A stretch of 64,000 nt of DNA from Dyella sp. OK004 (GTDB taxonomy: Bacteria; Pseudomonadota; Gammaproteobacteria; Xanthomonadales; Rhodanobacteraceae), in the NCBI RefSeq assembly GCF_900114495.1, contig NZ_FOZI01000004.1, positions 434,001-498,000 of the forward strand. Reading direction: 5' to 3'. The first letter of the stretch is position 1. Every line of letters begins with the position of its first letter. Position numbers and translations under genes: made by a program. The notes beneath the pieces are model-generated. The model searched no databases. It saw nothing but the letters and a program-made list of their open reading frames with translations, and was not told the DNA's origin. Below, piece by piece: positions 37,462 through 48,600 of the stretch.

Positions 37462-38952
37462 TTATGTCGCAACCGATGACACGGAAAGCGAGGCCTTTCG
37501 CATCTGCTGGCCTAGCGCGCGGGCCATGCGGCGGGTGGCTTCGTCTAGTTCGTTCTCGTCGTGATAGGTAAAGCCCAGGCGCAGGAAGGGCTGGGTGCGC
37601 TGCTGGAAGTCGTAGCGGCGGGCGTCGAAGAACAGCACGCCTTCGCGTTCGGCGTCACGCGACCAGCGGGCCACGTCGATGCCTTCGTCAGCGCGGGCCC
37701 ATAGACCCATGCCGCCTTCTGGCACGCGGAACGTCACCGCGCTGCCGAGATGCCGCGTCAGTGCGGCAGCAAGCGCATCGCGGCGCGAGGCGTAGGTGCG
37801 GCGCATGCGTCGTACATGACGCAGCAGCTCGCCATCCTCGAACAGTTCGGCGATGGCGCATTCCATCGCGGCGTCGCCACGCGCATCGCTGGCTGCACGC
37901 ACGCTCTGCAAACGCGCGAACACCGACGGCGGCGCCACCACGAAGCCGGTGCTCACGCCCGGCGCGAGCAAGTTGGATAGCGAGCCGACATACACCACGT
38001 TGGCGCGCCCGGTGCCCGCTGCGATTGGCAGGATCGGTTTGCCTTCGTAGTGGAACTCGTGATCGTAGTCGTCCTCGATGATGGCGAAGCCGTGACGCAG
38101 CGCTAGTGTGGCCAGCCGCGCGCGCCGCGCCGGCGACATCACTGTAGTAGTGGGGAACTGGTGATGCGGGGTGAGGAATACGGCGCGGATCTTTTGCTTG
38201 AGCAACACCGCTTCCAGCGCATCCACATCGAGACCGTCGCTGTCCACCGCGATGGGCAGCAATTGCGCGCCGGCCAGTTTCAGCACACTCCATGCCGGCG
38301 GGTAGCCGAAGGCTTCGATGACCACGATGTCGCCCGGACGGATCAGCGTACGCGCGACCAGATCGATGCCTTGCTCGATGCTGCGCGTGACCATCAGGTT
38401 GTCGGGCGTGGCCTGCAAGCCGCGTGTACGGATGAGCATGGCGGCCAGTTCGCTGCGCAGGCGGATATGCCCGCACGGGTGTGGCGTCGCCAGCAACATG
38501 CGGCCGCGCCGTTCGATGGCGCGACGGAACGCGCGCGCCAGTTCGCGTGCTGGAAACAGACGCACATCCGGCGCGCCGTTCGCCATCATCAGCGTGCCGG
38601 GCGCGGGCGCGTGGCCGCTCGCGGGCAAGGGCAGCGGCGGCATCAGGGCATAGGTAGGCGTCTGTTCGGCCACCGCAGGCGCGGCGGGTGGCGGTGATGC
38701 CGGTTGGGTGATGAAGGTGCCGCCGCCGACGCGTGTACTGACGAGGCCTTCGGCCATCAGCTCGCCATAGCCGGCGACAATGGTGTTGCGATTCACGCCC
38801 AGACGCTGCGCCAGTTCGCGCGAACCGGGCAATGCCTCGCCGGGTTTCAGCCGTCCGTTGCGAATGTCGTCGGCAATCGCCCCCGCAAGCTGCAGGAATA
38901 GCGGCAGCTCGCGTCCGGGGTCGAGTGCGATGGCAAGCTCCCAGCGGCGCAT
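37462..38952 (-). CDS. MocR-type regulator (GntR HTH fused to aminotransferase domain), PLP lysine missing
   Basis: About 496 residues from ATG 38952. N-terminal GntR winged helix (ADDIRNGRLKPGEALPGSRELAQRLGVNRNTIV) followed by a fold-type I aminotransferase domain (EDDYDHEFHY, TPHHQFPTT). The expected PLP-binding lysine in the motif SKxLAPG is replaced: the sequence reads GSLSNLLAPGV, with codon AAC (Asn327, 37972-37974) at that position. DNA binding looks intact, but the aldimine-forming lysine is absent, so the domain probably binds ligand without normal PLP chemistry. Divergent from the HAF-repeat gene. Confidence 0.9.
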   Translation of the reverse strand: MRRWELAIALDPGRELPLFLQLAGAIADDIRNGRLKPGEALPGSRELAQRLGVNRNTIVAGYGELMAEGLVSTRVGGGTFITQPASPPPAAPAVAEQTPTYALMPPLPLPASGHAPAPGTLMMANGAPDVRLFPARELARAFRRAIERRGRMLLATPHPCGHIRLRSELAAMLIRTRGLQATPDNLMVTRSIEQGIDLVARTLIRPGDIVVIEAFGYPPAWSVLKLAGAQLLPIAVDSDGLDVDALEAVLLKQKIRAVFLTPHHQFPTTTVMSPARRARLATLALRHGFAIIEDDYDHEFHYEGKPILPIAAGTGRANVVYVGSLSNLLAPGVSTGFVVAPPSVFARLQSVRAASDARGDAAMECAIAELFEDGELLRHVRRMRRTYASRRDALAAALTRHLGSAVTFRVPEGGMGLWARADEGIDVARWSRDAEREGVLFFDARRYDFQQRTQPFLRLGFTYHDENELDEATRRMARALGQQMRKASLSVSSVAT

Positions 38953-39065
38953 GGCCGGGATTGTAAGCACAACCGGACCAGCCGGAATGTGAGAAGTGGA
39001 ACTCCCGGTGGCCTGCTGCCGGCACCACCCTGCGGACCTCCAGCATCACCACAAAGGAGGGTCGT

Positions 39066-40346
39066 ATGCGCCGGTTTTCACATCTTGTTCTTTCCATGGC
39101 CTGTACCGCAGCGTTGCCTGCGCTGGCTTGGGGCCAAACCTCGTACCGCGTTTCCCAGCTGCCTGCGCTGGGCGGCACCTTCAGCTCGGCCAACAGCATC
39201 AACGATCTTGGCCTGGTCAGTGGCGTGGCCAATCTGGGCGGCGATCAGGCCGGACACGCCACGCTGTGGTTGAACGGCACGGCCTATGACCTCGGCACGC
39301 TGGGTGGTCTCAATAGCGATATCCAATGGCCGGCCAAGAACAACTTCGGGCTAATCGCCGGTATCGCACAGACCGGCAAGCCCGATCCGCTGGGTGAAAG
39401 TTGGAGTTGCTCCGCGTTCTTTCCGGGGGCGACGGCGACCAGCAGTACTTGTCTGGGTTTCGTGTGGGCCTGGGGCCATATGCGTGCGCTGCCCACGCTG
39501 GGCGGCAACAACGGTTTTGCCGCCGGCGTGAACGATCTGGGCCAGATCACCGGCTGGGCCGAGAACACGATTCACGATCCCAGCTGCGACACGCTGCATA
39601 GCGGCCAGGTGTTGCAGTTCCGTCCGGTGGTGTGGGGTCCCGGCCCGAATCAGCTGCGCGAATTGCCCTTGCTGGATGGCGACAGCTCCGGTGCGGCGAC
39701 TGCGCTCAATGACAAAGGCCAGATGGTCGGCATCTCGGGTACTTGCGACCAGGCCGTCGGCCGCTTTACTGCGCGCCATGCGGTGCTGTGGCAGAACGGC
39801 AAGGTCATCGATATCGGCAATCTTGGCGGGGTTGCCTGGAACACGCCGATGGCGATCAACCTGCAAGGCCACGTCGTGGGCTTCTCCAACGTATCGGCGG
39901 GCGATGGCGGAGCGATGCATGAACACGCCTTCTTGTGGACACGCCGTGGTGGCATGAAGGATCTCGGCACGCTCTATCCCAACGATGTGCACAGCCAAGC
40001 ATTCGCCATCAATGTGCGTGATCAGGTGGTGGGCTTGTCGTGTACTGCGCACTTCGCCAGCTGCCACGCCTTCCTGTGGGAAAACGGCCACATGACCGAC
40101 CTCAACCTGCGCGTGCCCGGCTACGACGGCCTGCTGGCGCAGGCGCTGGATATAAACGACGAAGGTGTGATCACCGGGCTGGCGGTTGATGCGGCGACGG
40201 GAAATCAGGTGGCCTTTGTTGCCACGCCGGGTGGTGAATTCGGCAGCCGCGTGTCACTCGCGGTGCGTCATGCAGTGATGCCGGATGCAATGCGTGGACG
40301 GGTCCTGCGTCGCCTGAAGCTCGAGCATGTTGCCGATCTGCCGTAG
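39066..40346 (+). CDS. Secreted HAF-repeat protein
   Basis: A 426-residue protein with a signal peptide (SMACTAALPALAWG) and several HAF-type repeats (HAFLW, HATLW, HAVLW followed by DLGTLGG). This repeat family is usually surface-exposed or extracellular with unknown function. AAAGGAGGG lies 5-6 nt before the ATG, a strong ribosome binding site. Divergent from the MocR gene; the regulator could control it but no operator was recognised. Confidence 0.85.
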   Translation: MRRFSHLVLSMACTAALPALAWGQTSYRVSQLPALGGTFSSANSINDLGLVSGVANLGGDQAGHATLWLNGTAYDLGTLGGLNSDIQWPAKNNFGLIAGIAQTGKPDPLGESWSCSAFFPGATATSSTCLGFVWAWGHMRALPTLGGNNGFAAGVNDLGQITGWAENTIHDPSCDTLHSGQVLQFRPVVWGPGPNQLRELPLLDGDSSGAATALNDKGQMVGISGTCDQAVGRFTARHAVLWQNGKVIDIGNLGGVAWNTPMAINLQGHVVGFSNVSAGDGGAMHEHAFLWTRRGGMKDLGTLYPNDVHSQAFAINVRDQVVGLSCTAHFASCHAFLWENGHMTDLNLRVPGYDGLLAQALDINDEGVITGLAVDAATGNQVAFVATPGGEFGSRVSLAVRHAVMPDAMRGRVLRRLKLEHVADLP

Positions 40347-40417
40347 CAAGCCGTTCTTCTTCCACCGTCCCCAAAAGAAGAAGTCGCTGTAGAACTCTTG
40401 TGAGTGTTCCGTTGGAA

Positions 40418-40444
40418 ACCGGGGCGCATGTTCTGCTCCCCGGT
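40418..40444. terminator. Hairpin between convergent HAF and hppA genes
   Basis: ACCGGGG / CCCCGGT around a 13-nt loop, 12 nt from the hppA stop and 72 nt from the HAF stop. T-content after it is weak (TTTC on the minus strand), so termination strength is uncertain. Confidence 0.5.
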
Positions 40445-40455
40445 CTTTGATGCCA

Positions 40456-42504
<2,049 letters not shown>

Positions 42505-42654
42505 CGGAGCCTCCCCATCGGTTGTTAGCTTTCTATGCGGTGTTGCCGCCGGCTTCACCGCGATGGCCGCCTGTTGCGGGCGGTCCCCCGAGTATAGGCA
42601 GAGGTTGGCGACCGTTTTGTTGTGCGACGCAACGCATCGGTGCATTCCGCGCAT

Positions 42655-42683
42655 AAAAAAGGCGATGCCGGGGAGGCATCGCC
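42655..42683 (-). terminator. Intrinsic terminator of the RcnB-like gene
   Basis: On the minus strand, stem GGCGATGCC / GGCATCGCC with a TCCCC loop, followed by six T. Located 25 nt downstream of the RcnB-like stop codon and upstream of hppA. Confidence 0.93.
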
Positions 42684-42708
42684 TGTATGTGGAACACCTT
42701 CGCCGGGA

Positions 42709-43089
42709 TCAGCGAATGGCCATGTCGAGAATGATGCCGGTGGCAATGCCGACTAGCAGGTAGTCGCTGTTGTCACGCACCCAGTGGTAGCCGCGCGGCG
42801 GCGGACGCAGGCGGTAGTAGCCATAGTCGCGCACGATGTAGGTGGGGCCGTAGTAGCGCTCGCCGCGCGCCCAGTAATGCGGGCGGTGGTGATAGCCGTA
42901 GTAGCGCCGGTCGTCGCGGTAGTAGTGGCGGTCGTAACGGCGGTCGTCGCGCCAGCGGTCGTGACCGCGGCCATGGTCGCGATCGTGGCCGTGTCCATGG
43001 CCACGGCCGTCATCGTTGTCGGCCAGCGCCACGCCACTGCCGGCGAGCAGGGCGAGGGCAACAAATAGTTTGGAAAAGGTCTTCTTCAT
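42709..43089 (-). CDS. RcnB-family periplasmic protein
   Basis: A 126-residue protein with signal peptide (KLFVALALLAGSGVALA) and a His/Asp/Arg/Tyr-rich mature N-terminus (GRGHGHGHDRDHGRGHDR). The C-terminal core YYRLRPPPRGYHWVRDNSDY followed by LLVGIATGII fits the RcnB nickel/cobalt homeostasis family. The His-rich part would bind metal. Own terminator; divergent from the sensor gene. Other RcnB-like proteins are cell-envelope proteins of unknown role. Confidence 0.85.
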   Translation of the reverse strand: MKKTFSKLFVALALLAGSGVALADNDDGRGHGHGHDRDHGRGHDRWRDDRRYDRHYYRDDRRYYGYHHRPHYWARGERYYGPTYIVRDYGYYRLRPPPRGYHWVRDNSDYLLVGIATGIILDMAIR

Positions 43090-43332
43090 ATGCGCTCCTC
43101 GGGCGCCCGGTGGCCGATGGCCAACCGCGGGTAGGACAAATCGTAGGAAATCACGTCTGAATGGAAGGCCTTTCGCCAGGCTGTCTGTTTAAGCTGCGGC
43201 TCAGCTGTCATCGCCTCGACATGGCTTGTTTATTTTATTGAAGCATATGATTTAAAAGGTAATTATCTCTAAAGCCTGGCTGGGGGCTGCCGATGCAGGG
43301 GCAGGTTCCCCCGTATTCCCCCAAGGTTCTGC
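43090..43332. other. AT-rich intergenic region
   Basis: 243 bp between the RcnB-like gene and the sensor fragment. The part at about 43225-43275 (TTGTTTATTTTATTG, ATGATTTAAAAGGTAATTA) is strikingly AT-rich for this genome, suggesting a promoter region or recently acquired DNA. No gene seen. Confidence 0.5.
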
Positions 43333-43938
43333 ATGCGCCCATTTCGTGATCTGGACCGCCTTTGGCGGTCGCTGCCCCCGTTGTCACTTCGTGTCCGCCT
43401 GATCCTGCGTCTGGCAGGCCTGTTGCTGCTGATGTTGCTAGTCGGTGGTGCGGCCATCGCCTCCCTGCTGCGCGCTGACCAGCGCATGCGCGCACTGGTG
43501 ACTGACTCGCTGAGTCCGGTCTCGGATGTAGGGCGCATCCAAAACAACTACAGCGACAGTCTCAACGCGTTGACTCACGCCGGCCTCACACGCCTGCCTT
43601 CCGCGGTGGAGGAGGCCAGGACGCTGATCCAGTCGAACAGCCTGGATATCGAGCGCCGTTGGCGCGAATTACAGGCCAGCGGCCTGGGCCGCGAACAGAC
43701 GCAGTTGCTGGCGCTGGCAGACACGCATCGCAAGGCCGCCGAGCAGGTGATGAAGGAAGCGATCAGGCAGCTCGACGCGGAGCAGTACGACCTGGCCCAG
43801 TTGCAGATTGCCTCGGACGTGCAGCCTTCGTTCGCGCTGCTGCATGCGGACTTCGCCAATCTGTTCGCCAAGGCTTTGCAGGCCGGCGACGATGCCGCGG
43901 CAGCCGAGCATGCCGCGAGCCGGCGCACGCTGGCGTAA
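43333..43938 (+). CDS. Truncated four-helix-bundle sensor protein (MCP or histidine kinase N-terminus)
   Basis: A 201-residue protein: N-terminal membrane helix (LAGLLLLMLLVGGAAIASLL), then a four-helix-bundle-type periplasmic domain (SLSPVSDVGRIQNNYSDSLNALTHAGL and heptad-like helices to the end). It stops before any second membrane helix, HAMP, methyl-accepting or kinase domain. A +1-type frame change after residue 195 would continue as RKQADVLLRQVGFFDLPAEAAT to a stop at 44002, which suggests a decayed gene, but no further domain follows even then. Probably a remnant, or a free-standing sensor domain. Confidence 0.6.
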   Translation: MRPFRDLDRLWRSLPPLSLRVRLILRLAGLLLLMLLVGGAAIASLLRADQRMRALVTDSLSPVSDVGRIQNNYSDSLNALTHAGLTRLPSAVEEARTLIQSNSLDIERRWRELQASGLGREQTQLLALADTHRKAAEQVMKEAIRQLDAEQYDLAQLQIASDVQPSFALLHADFANLFAKALQAGDDAAAAEHAASRRTLA

Positions 43939-44074
43939 GCAGGCGGATGTGTTGCTGAGGCAGGTGGGATTCTTTGACTTGCCTGCCGAAGCAGCGACCT
44001 GAGGTTTGGCCGAAAGGCTTACTGGCTAGCGCAGGACCTTGTGGCAAGCTGCGTCAGTCAAGAGGGGCATGCCG

Positions 44075-44602
44075 ATGCGCAAGAGCGGATGGCCGATAGC
44101 TTTGGGGTGGCTGCTGCTGGGCTTTCCGCTCGGCCTGCTGCACGCCACGGCTTTGCCACCCGAGCGATTGGAATGGCATGGCATGACCTACAGTCTCGCG
44201 ACGCAACCTTTAGATCAGCGTTATACAGGCGGACAAGTGCGTCCACACTTCATGCGTGCTCCTCTTGTGGAAGCCGATGGCGATCGCGGTTACATCGGCC
44301 ATTGGCAGTTGGAGGACGATCGGCTCTATCTATTGGATATCGAATCCTGGCTTTGCAGCGATGGCGCCGCGCTCAAGACGGACTGCCGCAAAGTGACCCT
44401 TGATGATGTATTTGGCGTCAGCACGAAGGCACCGGTATTCGCCGAGTGGTTCAACGGAGATCTCGTTTTGTCCAGCCAGGAATCGATGCATGAGGCAGCC
44501 TATCGGCACGCCATCCGCATCACCCTGAAGGCGGGCAAGGTGACCCACATCGAGACGGTGGACAATATGCGCACGTCAATTTCGTCTGAAAGAGCTCGTT
44601 GA
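44075..44602 (+). CDS. Secreted hypothetical protein
   Basis: About 175 residues from ATG 44075, placed 7 nt after GAGGGG. Signal peptide GWPIALGWLLLGFPLGLLHA. The mature part is beta-rich (GYIGHWQLEDDRLYLLDIESWLC) with two cysteines (WLCSDGAALKTDC) likely forming a disulfide. No family recognised. It precedes the alpha/beta hydrolase by 3 nt, so the two are likely one operon. Confidence 0.7.
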   Translation: MRKSGWPIALGWLLLGFPLGLLHATALPPERLEWHGMTYSLATQPLDQRYTGGQVRPHFMRAPLVEADGDRGYIGHWQLEDDRLYLLDIESWLCSDGAALKTDCRKVTLDDVFGVSTKAPVFAEWFNGDLVLSSQESMHEAAYRHAIRITLKAGKVTHIETVDNMRTSISSERAR

Positions 44603-44605
44603 CGC

Positions 44606-45373
44606 ATGTTCTGGCGCGTGATCGCAACGATGGCGGCGTTGGCGTTTCTGTTCTATGCGGGTTGTTGCGCCTTGCTCTACTTCAATCAGCGACACATGGT
44701 GTATCACCCGGAAGCAACCTGGCGCCTGCACCACCCTCCCGACTTCACGCTGGTTCATGAGGGTTTGACTCTGCGTGGTTGGGTGATGAATCCAGGACAG
44801 CCACGGGCGCTGCTGTACTTCGGAGGCAATGGCGAGCGCATCGAGGATGCGAGGGAAGACTTTGCGCGATGGTTTCCACAGCGCACGATCTATCTTCTGC
44901 CTTATCGCGGTTACGCCCGTAGCGATGGCGAGCCGGATGAGCGTGCACTGGTATCTGACGCGCTGGTGCTGTTCGATCAGGTGTCGCCGAAGCACACTGA
45001 AGTAGCGGTGATCGGGCGTAGCCTGGGCAGTGGCGTGGCAATCCAGCTCGCGGCACAACGACCCGTGGAGCGGCTGGCGCTGGTGACACCTTTCGACAGC
45101 ATGGTGAGAGTGGCGCAGTCGTTCTATCCGCTGATGCCGGTCAACTGGCTTGCGCGGGAACGCTTTGAATCCTGGCGCTATGCCTCCCGGGTGCGCTGCC
45201 CCGTGCTGTTGTTACGCGCAGGAGAAGATCAGCTCGTTGCCGCGCAACGCACTGCGGTATTGGCAGCCAGCTTCACCGCGCCGCCGTCACAGCAAGTGGT
45301 GCCCGAGGCCGATCACAACACCATCCAGGAATACTCGGACTACCGCGTTGGACTAAGCCGTTTCTTGCAGTGA
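44606..45373 (+). CDS. Membrane-anchored alpha/beta hydrolase (COG1073-like)
   Basis: A 255-residue hydrolase with an N-terminal membrane anchor (ATMAALAFLFYAGCCALLYF). The nucleophile elbow is GRSLGSG, the acid region LLLRAGEDQLV, and the catalytic His in EADHNTIQEY. The sequence YHPEATW after the anchor is typical for this group of small membrane-linked serine hydrolases. Substrate unknown. Three nucleotides after the preceding secreted protein gene. Confidence 0.9.
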   Translation: MFWRVIATMAALAFLFYAGCCALLYFNQRHMVYHPEATWRLHHPPDFTLVHEGLTLRGWVMNPGQPRALLYFGGNGERIEDAREDFARWFPQRTIYLLPYRGYARSDGEPDERALVSDALVLFDQVSPKHTEVAVIGRSLGSGVAIQLAAQRPVERLALVTPFDSMVRVAQSFYPLMPVNWLARERFESWRYASRVRCPVLLLRAGEDQLVAAQRTAVLAASFTAPPSQQVVPEADHNTIQEYSDYRVGLSRFLQ

Positions 45374-45397
45374 AGCCATGTTGCACGACATCGGTTG

Positions 45398-46342
45398 CTA
45401 CGTGGATTTGCGCAGCCGTTTGCGTGCGACAGCACGGCTGGGTGCCGGTTGCGCCGACACGATCTCCCGCAGCCAGGCGCGCAGTGCATCGATAGCGGGA
45501 TCGCCCAGTGCATGCGCCGGGCGGACCAGGTGGTAATCGAAGCCGTCGAGTTCGGGGCCGAACGGCATTACTAGTGTTCCGTTGGTCAGGTCATCCGCGA
45601 CCAGGGCGGTATTCAGCAGTGCTACGCCTTGTCCCGCGATGGCGGCATCGATCGCATGAGTCTCGTCGCTGAAGGTGACGCCGCGATGGAAGCCCGCGGC
45701 GGCTTGTCCGGCATGTCGCGCCCACGCGGGCCAGTCGGGCGGCTCCGGCAAGGTGGGCTGCCACTGGAAATGCAGCAGCGGATGCCTGGACAGATCCTTC
45801 GGCGTGCGCAACGTCAGGCGCGGACTGCACATGGGGGCGAAGCTGGTGTGCAGCAGTTGCTCGCTGTGCAGGTCGCGATAGTTGCCCTTGCTATAGCGGA
45901 TGGCGGCATCGATCTGCTGCGCGGCGAAGTCGACAACCTGGGTCGAGGCGTGCAGGCGCAGGTCGAGATCAGGATGGCGCGCCTGGAAATCCGCGATGCG
46001 TGGGATCAGCAGGCGTGCCACGAAAGCCGGCGTGGCGGATACGGTCAGCATGCGTCGGCGCTTGGGTTGCAATAGCGGGGCGACGGCCACGGCCATCGCG
46101 TCGAAGCTGTCGCGCAGCGCCGGAAACAGGGCGCGGCCTTCGGCGGTCAGGGAGACCTTGCGCACCTGTCGCTCGAACAGCGGCACGCCCAGCAACGCTT
46201 CGAGCTGGCGGATCTGATGGCTGATCGCGGTGGCGGTCACCGACAGTTCGGCGGCAGCGAGGCGGAAGCTCTGATGTCGCGCCGCCGCTTCGAAGGCGCG
46301 CAGGGCGGATAGCGGCGGCAGGCGTCGGCGGCTGGATTCCAT
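45398..46342 (-). CDS. LysR-family regulator (GcvA-like)
   Basis: A 314-residue LTTR. N-terminus PPLSALRAFEAAARHQSFRLAAAELSVTATAISHQIRQLEALLG is the GcvA-type DNA-binding region (read as PPLSALRAFEAAARHQSF then AELSVTATAISHQIR). Effector domain from about residue 95. Divergent from azoR, with an inverted repeat in the 104-bp gap, indicating control of azoR. Confidence 0.94.
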   Translation of the reverse strand: MESSRRRLPPLSALRAFEAAARHQSFRLAAAELSVTATAISHQIRQLEALLGVPLFERQVRKVSLTAEGRALFPALRDSFDAMAVAVAPLLQPKRRRMLTVSATPAFVARLLIPRIADFQARHPDLDLRLHASTQVVDFAAQQIDAAIRYSKGNYRDLHSEQLLHTSFAPMCSPRLTLRTPKDLSRHPLLHFQWQPTLPEPPDWPAWARHAGQAAAGFHRGVTFSDETHAIDAAIAGQGVALLNTALVADDLTNGTLVMPFGPELDGFDYHLVRPAHALGDPAIDALRAWLREIVSAQPAPSRAVARKRLRKST

Positions 46343-46364
46343 GGATGAATTCTACTGAGGTATG

Positions 46365-46390
46365 CGCTGAGAAAAGATCGTTTTTCAGCG
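46365..46390. promoter_or_regulatory. Putative LysR operator between lysR and azoR
   Basis: CGCTGAGAAAA at 46365-46375 is followed by a GATCG centre and TTTTTCAGCG at 46381-46390; the arms match at 10 of 11 positions, a T-rich dyad of the sort LTTRs bind. Confidence 0.6.
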
Positions 46391-46445
46391 AAAGGTGTTG
46401 CGATCAGCATGTGCCCATGAAATCAACTCATGCATGGGAGTACAC

Positions 46446-47141
46446 ATGACCACCTTGCTGCACCTGGACGCTAGCGCTCGCGGCGGTCGCTCGGATCTGC
46501 ATCGTTTCGGTTCGCATACACGCCGCCTCAGTGCGCGCTTTATCGAACGCTGGCACGCGACGGCCGGCGATACCTGCCTTTATCGGGACCTTGGTCATTG
46601 CCTGCCCGCGCCAGTGGATGGCGCGTGGATCCATGCGGCCTTCACGCCGCATGCGCAGCGTATGCCGTGGATGCATCAGCGTCTGGCCGAGAGCGATGCG
46701 CTGGTGGATGAGTTGATGGGCGCCGACGTGATCGTGGCTGGGGTGCCGATGTACAACTTCGGCGTGCCCAGCGGATTCAAGGCCTACATCGACAACATCG
46801 TGCGGGTCGGGCGCACCTTCGGTTTCGATCGAGGGCGGGCCGGCCAGTCGTATTGGCCGATGCTGGCGGGGCAGGGGCGCACCCTGGTGTTGTTGAGTTC
46901 GCGCGGCGACCACGGTTATGGCGAGGGCGGTCGCATCGCAGCCATGAATCATGTCGAGGCTTCGGTGCGCACGGCCTTCGCCTATATCGGTATCACCGAT
47001 CTGCGCACGGTGGCGGTGGAGTACGACGAATACGGCGGCGACGCGCTGGCCGAGTCCCTGCGCAATGCCGAGGTGGCGGTCGACCGCCTGGTGGATGCGA
47101 TGCTGGCCGAACGCGCCGCCGTCGTGCCGGTTACGGCTTGA
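46446..47141 (+). CDS. azoR: FMN-dependent NADH-azoreductase
   Basis: A 231-residue flavodoxin-fold reductase starting at ATG 46446, 5 nt after GGAG; an upstream in-frame start at 46395 adds 17 atypical residues. The phosphate loop is DASARGGRSDLHRFG, and further markers are VPMYNFGVPSGFKAYIDNIVRVGRTF (as VPMYNFGVPSGFK and YIDNIVRVGRTF) and SSRGDHGYGEG. It reduces azo dyes and quinones. The 3' end overlaps the pfp gene tail-to-tail by 11 nt. Confidence 0.94.
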   Translation: MTTLLHLDASARGGRSDLHRFGSHTRRLSARFIERWHATAGDTCLYRDLGHCLPAPVDGAWIHAAFTPHAQRMPWMHQRLAESDALVDELMGADVIVAGVPMYNFGVPSGFKAYIDNIVRVGRTFGFDRGRAGQSYWPMLAGQGRTLVLLSSRGDHGYGEGGRIAAMNHVEASVRTAFAYIGITDLRTVAVEYDEYGGDALAESLRNAEVAVDRLVDAMLAERAAVVPVTA

Positions 47142-48402
47142 ACGAAGGCAGCTTGCGTTCCACCGCGAGGTTCTTCAGTTGCACATATTTAGGGAGTCCG
47201 TCCTTGCCGTAGGGCAAGGGCGCCTCGCCCTGGATCAGCGGTGCGAGGTAGCGGCGCGCGGCGGCGGTGATGCCGAAGCCGTCGCGGGTGAGGAAGCTGT
47301 TGGGCAGCTTCTTTTCGCGGTTGGCGATCTTGGTGAGTTCTGCCGGCTCGATCTTCCAGCGATACGGCGCATCGCTGCTGCGCACGATCACCGGCATCAC
47401 GGCGTTCTTGCCGGCCAGGGCGTAGTCGACAGCGGCTTTGCCGACGGCGTACGCCTGTTCGGCGTCGGTTTTCGAGGCGAGGTGGCGGGCGGAGCGTTGC
47501 AGGTAGTCGGGCAGCGCCCAGTGGTATTTGTAGCCGAGCTTTTCCTTCACCAGCGAAGCGAGCACCGGGGCGACGCCACCTAACTGGCTGTGGCCGAAGG
47601 CGTCGCGGGTGCCGGCTTCGGCGAGGAACTGGCCCTCGGTGTTGCGGATGCCTTCGGAGGCGACCACGGTGCACCAGCCGACACGCTCGACGGTGGCTTT
47701 CACCTTGGCCAGGAAGGCGGCCTCGTCGAACACGCGCTCGGGGAACAGGATGAGGTGCGGCGGGGCGTCGGCGCCTTCGCCGGCGAGCCCGGCGGCGGCG
47801 GCGATCCAGCCGGCGTGGCGGCCCATCACTTCCAGGATGAAGACCTTGGTCGAGGTATCGGCCATGGAGGCGACATCGAGGCTCGCTTCCAGCACGGACA
47901 CCGCCGTGTATTTCGCCACCGAGCCGAAGCCGGGGCAGCAATCGGTCACGGCCAGGTCGTTGTCCACTGTCTTGGGCACGCCGATGCAGCGGATGTCGTA
48001 GCCCATGGCCTTGCCGAGCTGCGAGATTTTCAGTGCGGTGTCGGCGGAGTCATTGCCGCCGTTGTAGAGGAACCAACGGATGTCGTGCGCGCGCAGCACT
48101 TCGATCAGGCGCTCGTACTCGGCGCGGTTGGCTTCCAGCGACTTGAGCTTGTAGCGGCAGGAGCCGAAGGCCCCGCCGGGCGTATGGCGCAGGGCGGCAA
48201 TGGCGGCAGTGGTTTCCTTCGAGGTGTCGATCAACTCTTCGCGCAGCGCGCCGAGGATGCCGTTGCGCGCCGCGTACACCTTTACGCCCTTGGCACGGGC
48301 CGCCTCGATAACACCGGCGGCGGTGGCGTTGATCACCGCGGTGACGCCGCCCGACTGGGCATACAGCAGGCAGCCGGCGGCGGGGCGTGATTGAGGCTTC
48401 AT
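47131..48402 (-). CDS. pfp: Pyrophosphate-dependent 6-phosphofructokinase
   Basis: A 423-residue PfkA-family enzyme that uses PPi instead of ATP to phosphorylate fructose 6-phosphate. Diagnostic residues are Asp in GGNDS (ATP-type has GGDGS/GGDGT) and Lys in PKTVDND (ATP-type has PGTIDND), both of which mark PPi specificity. Substrate-binding segment MGRHAGW. Start ATG 48402 with GGAG about 9 nt upstream. Divergent from adk. Consistent with other Xanthomonadales, where PPi-PFK replaces ATP-PFK. Confidence 0.95.
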   Translation of the reverse strand: MKPQSRPAAGCLLYAQSGGVTAVINATAAGVIEAARAKGVKVYAARNGILGALREELIDTSKETTAAIAALRHTPGGAFGSCRYKLKSLEANRAEYERLIEVLRAHDIRWFLYNGGNDSADTALKISQLGKAMGYDIRCIGVPKTVDNDLAVTDCCPGFGSVAKYTAVSVLEASLDVASMADTSTKVFILEVMGRHAGWIAAAAGLAGEGADAPPHLILFPERVFDEAAFLAKVKATVERVGWCTVVASEGIRNTEGQFLAEAGTRDAFGHSQLGGVAPVLASLVKEKLGYKYHWALPDYLQRSARHLASKTDAEQAYAVGKAAVDYALAGKNAVMPVIVRSSDAPYRWKIEPAELTKIANREKKLPNSFLTRDGFGITAAARRYLAPLIQGEAPLPYGKDGLPKYVQLKNLAVERKLPSFKP

Positions 48403-48600
48403 AAGCGCGTGCTCCGAGGGGTGGCTGATGCGGTGCGACATTTTGTGACAGGGGAAGACTGCTTGCACAACAGTGACTTGGCGCCTGATACGGCTTTTTC
48501 CGGTTTGACGGCACCCCCCGCAGACGCTACTTTGATTGCTCTTTTCTTGCATCCAGCGACCGCGGCAACGTGCGGCGGCCCGCGGACTTCGTGGAGCATT

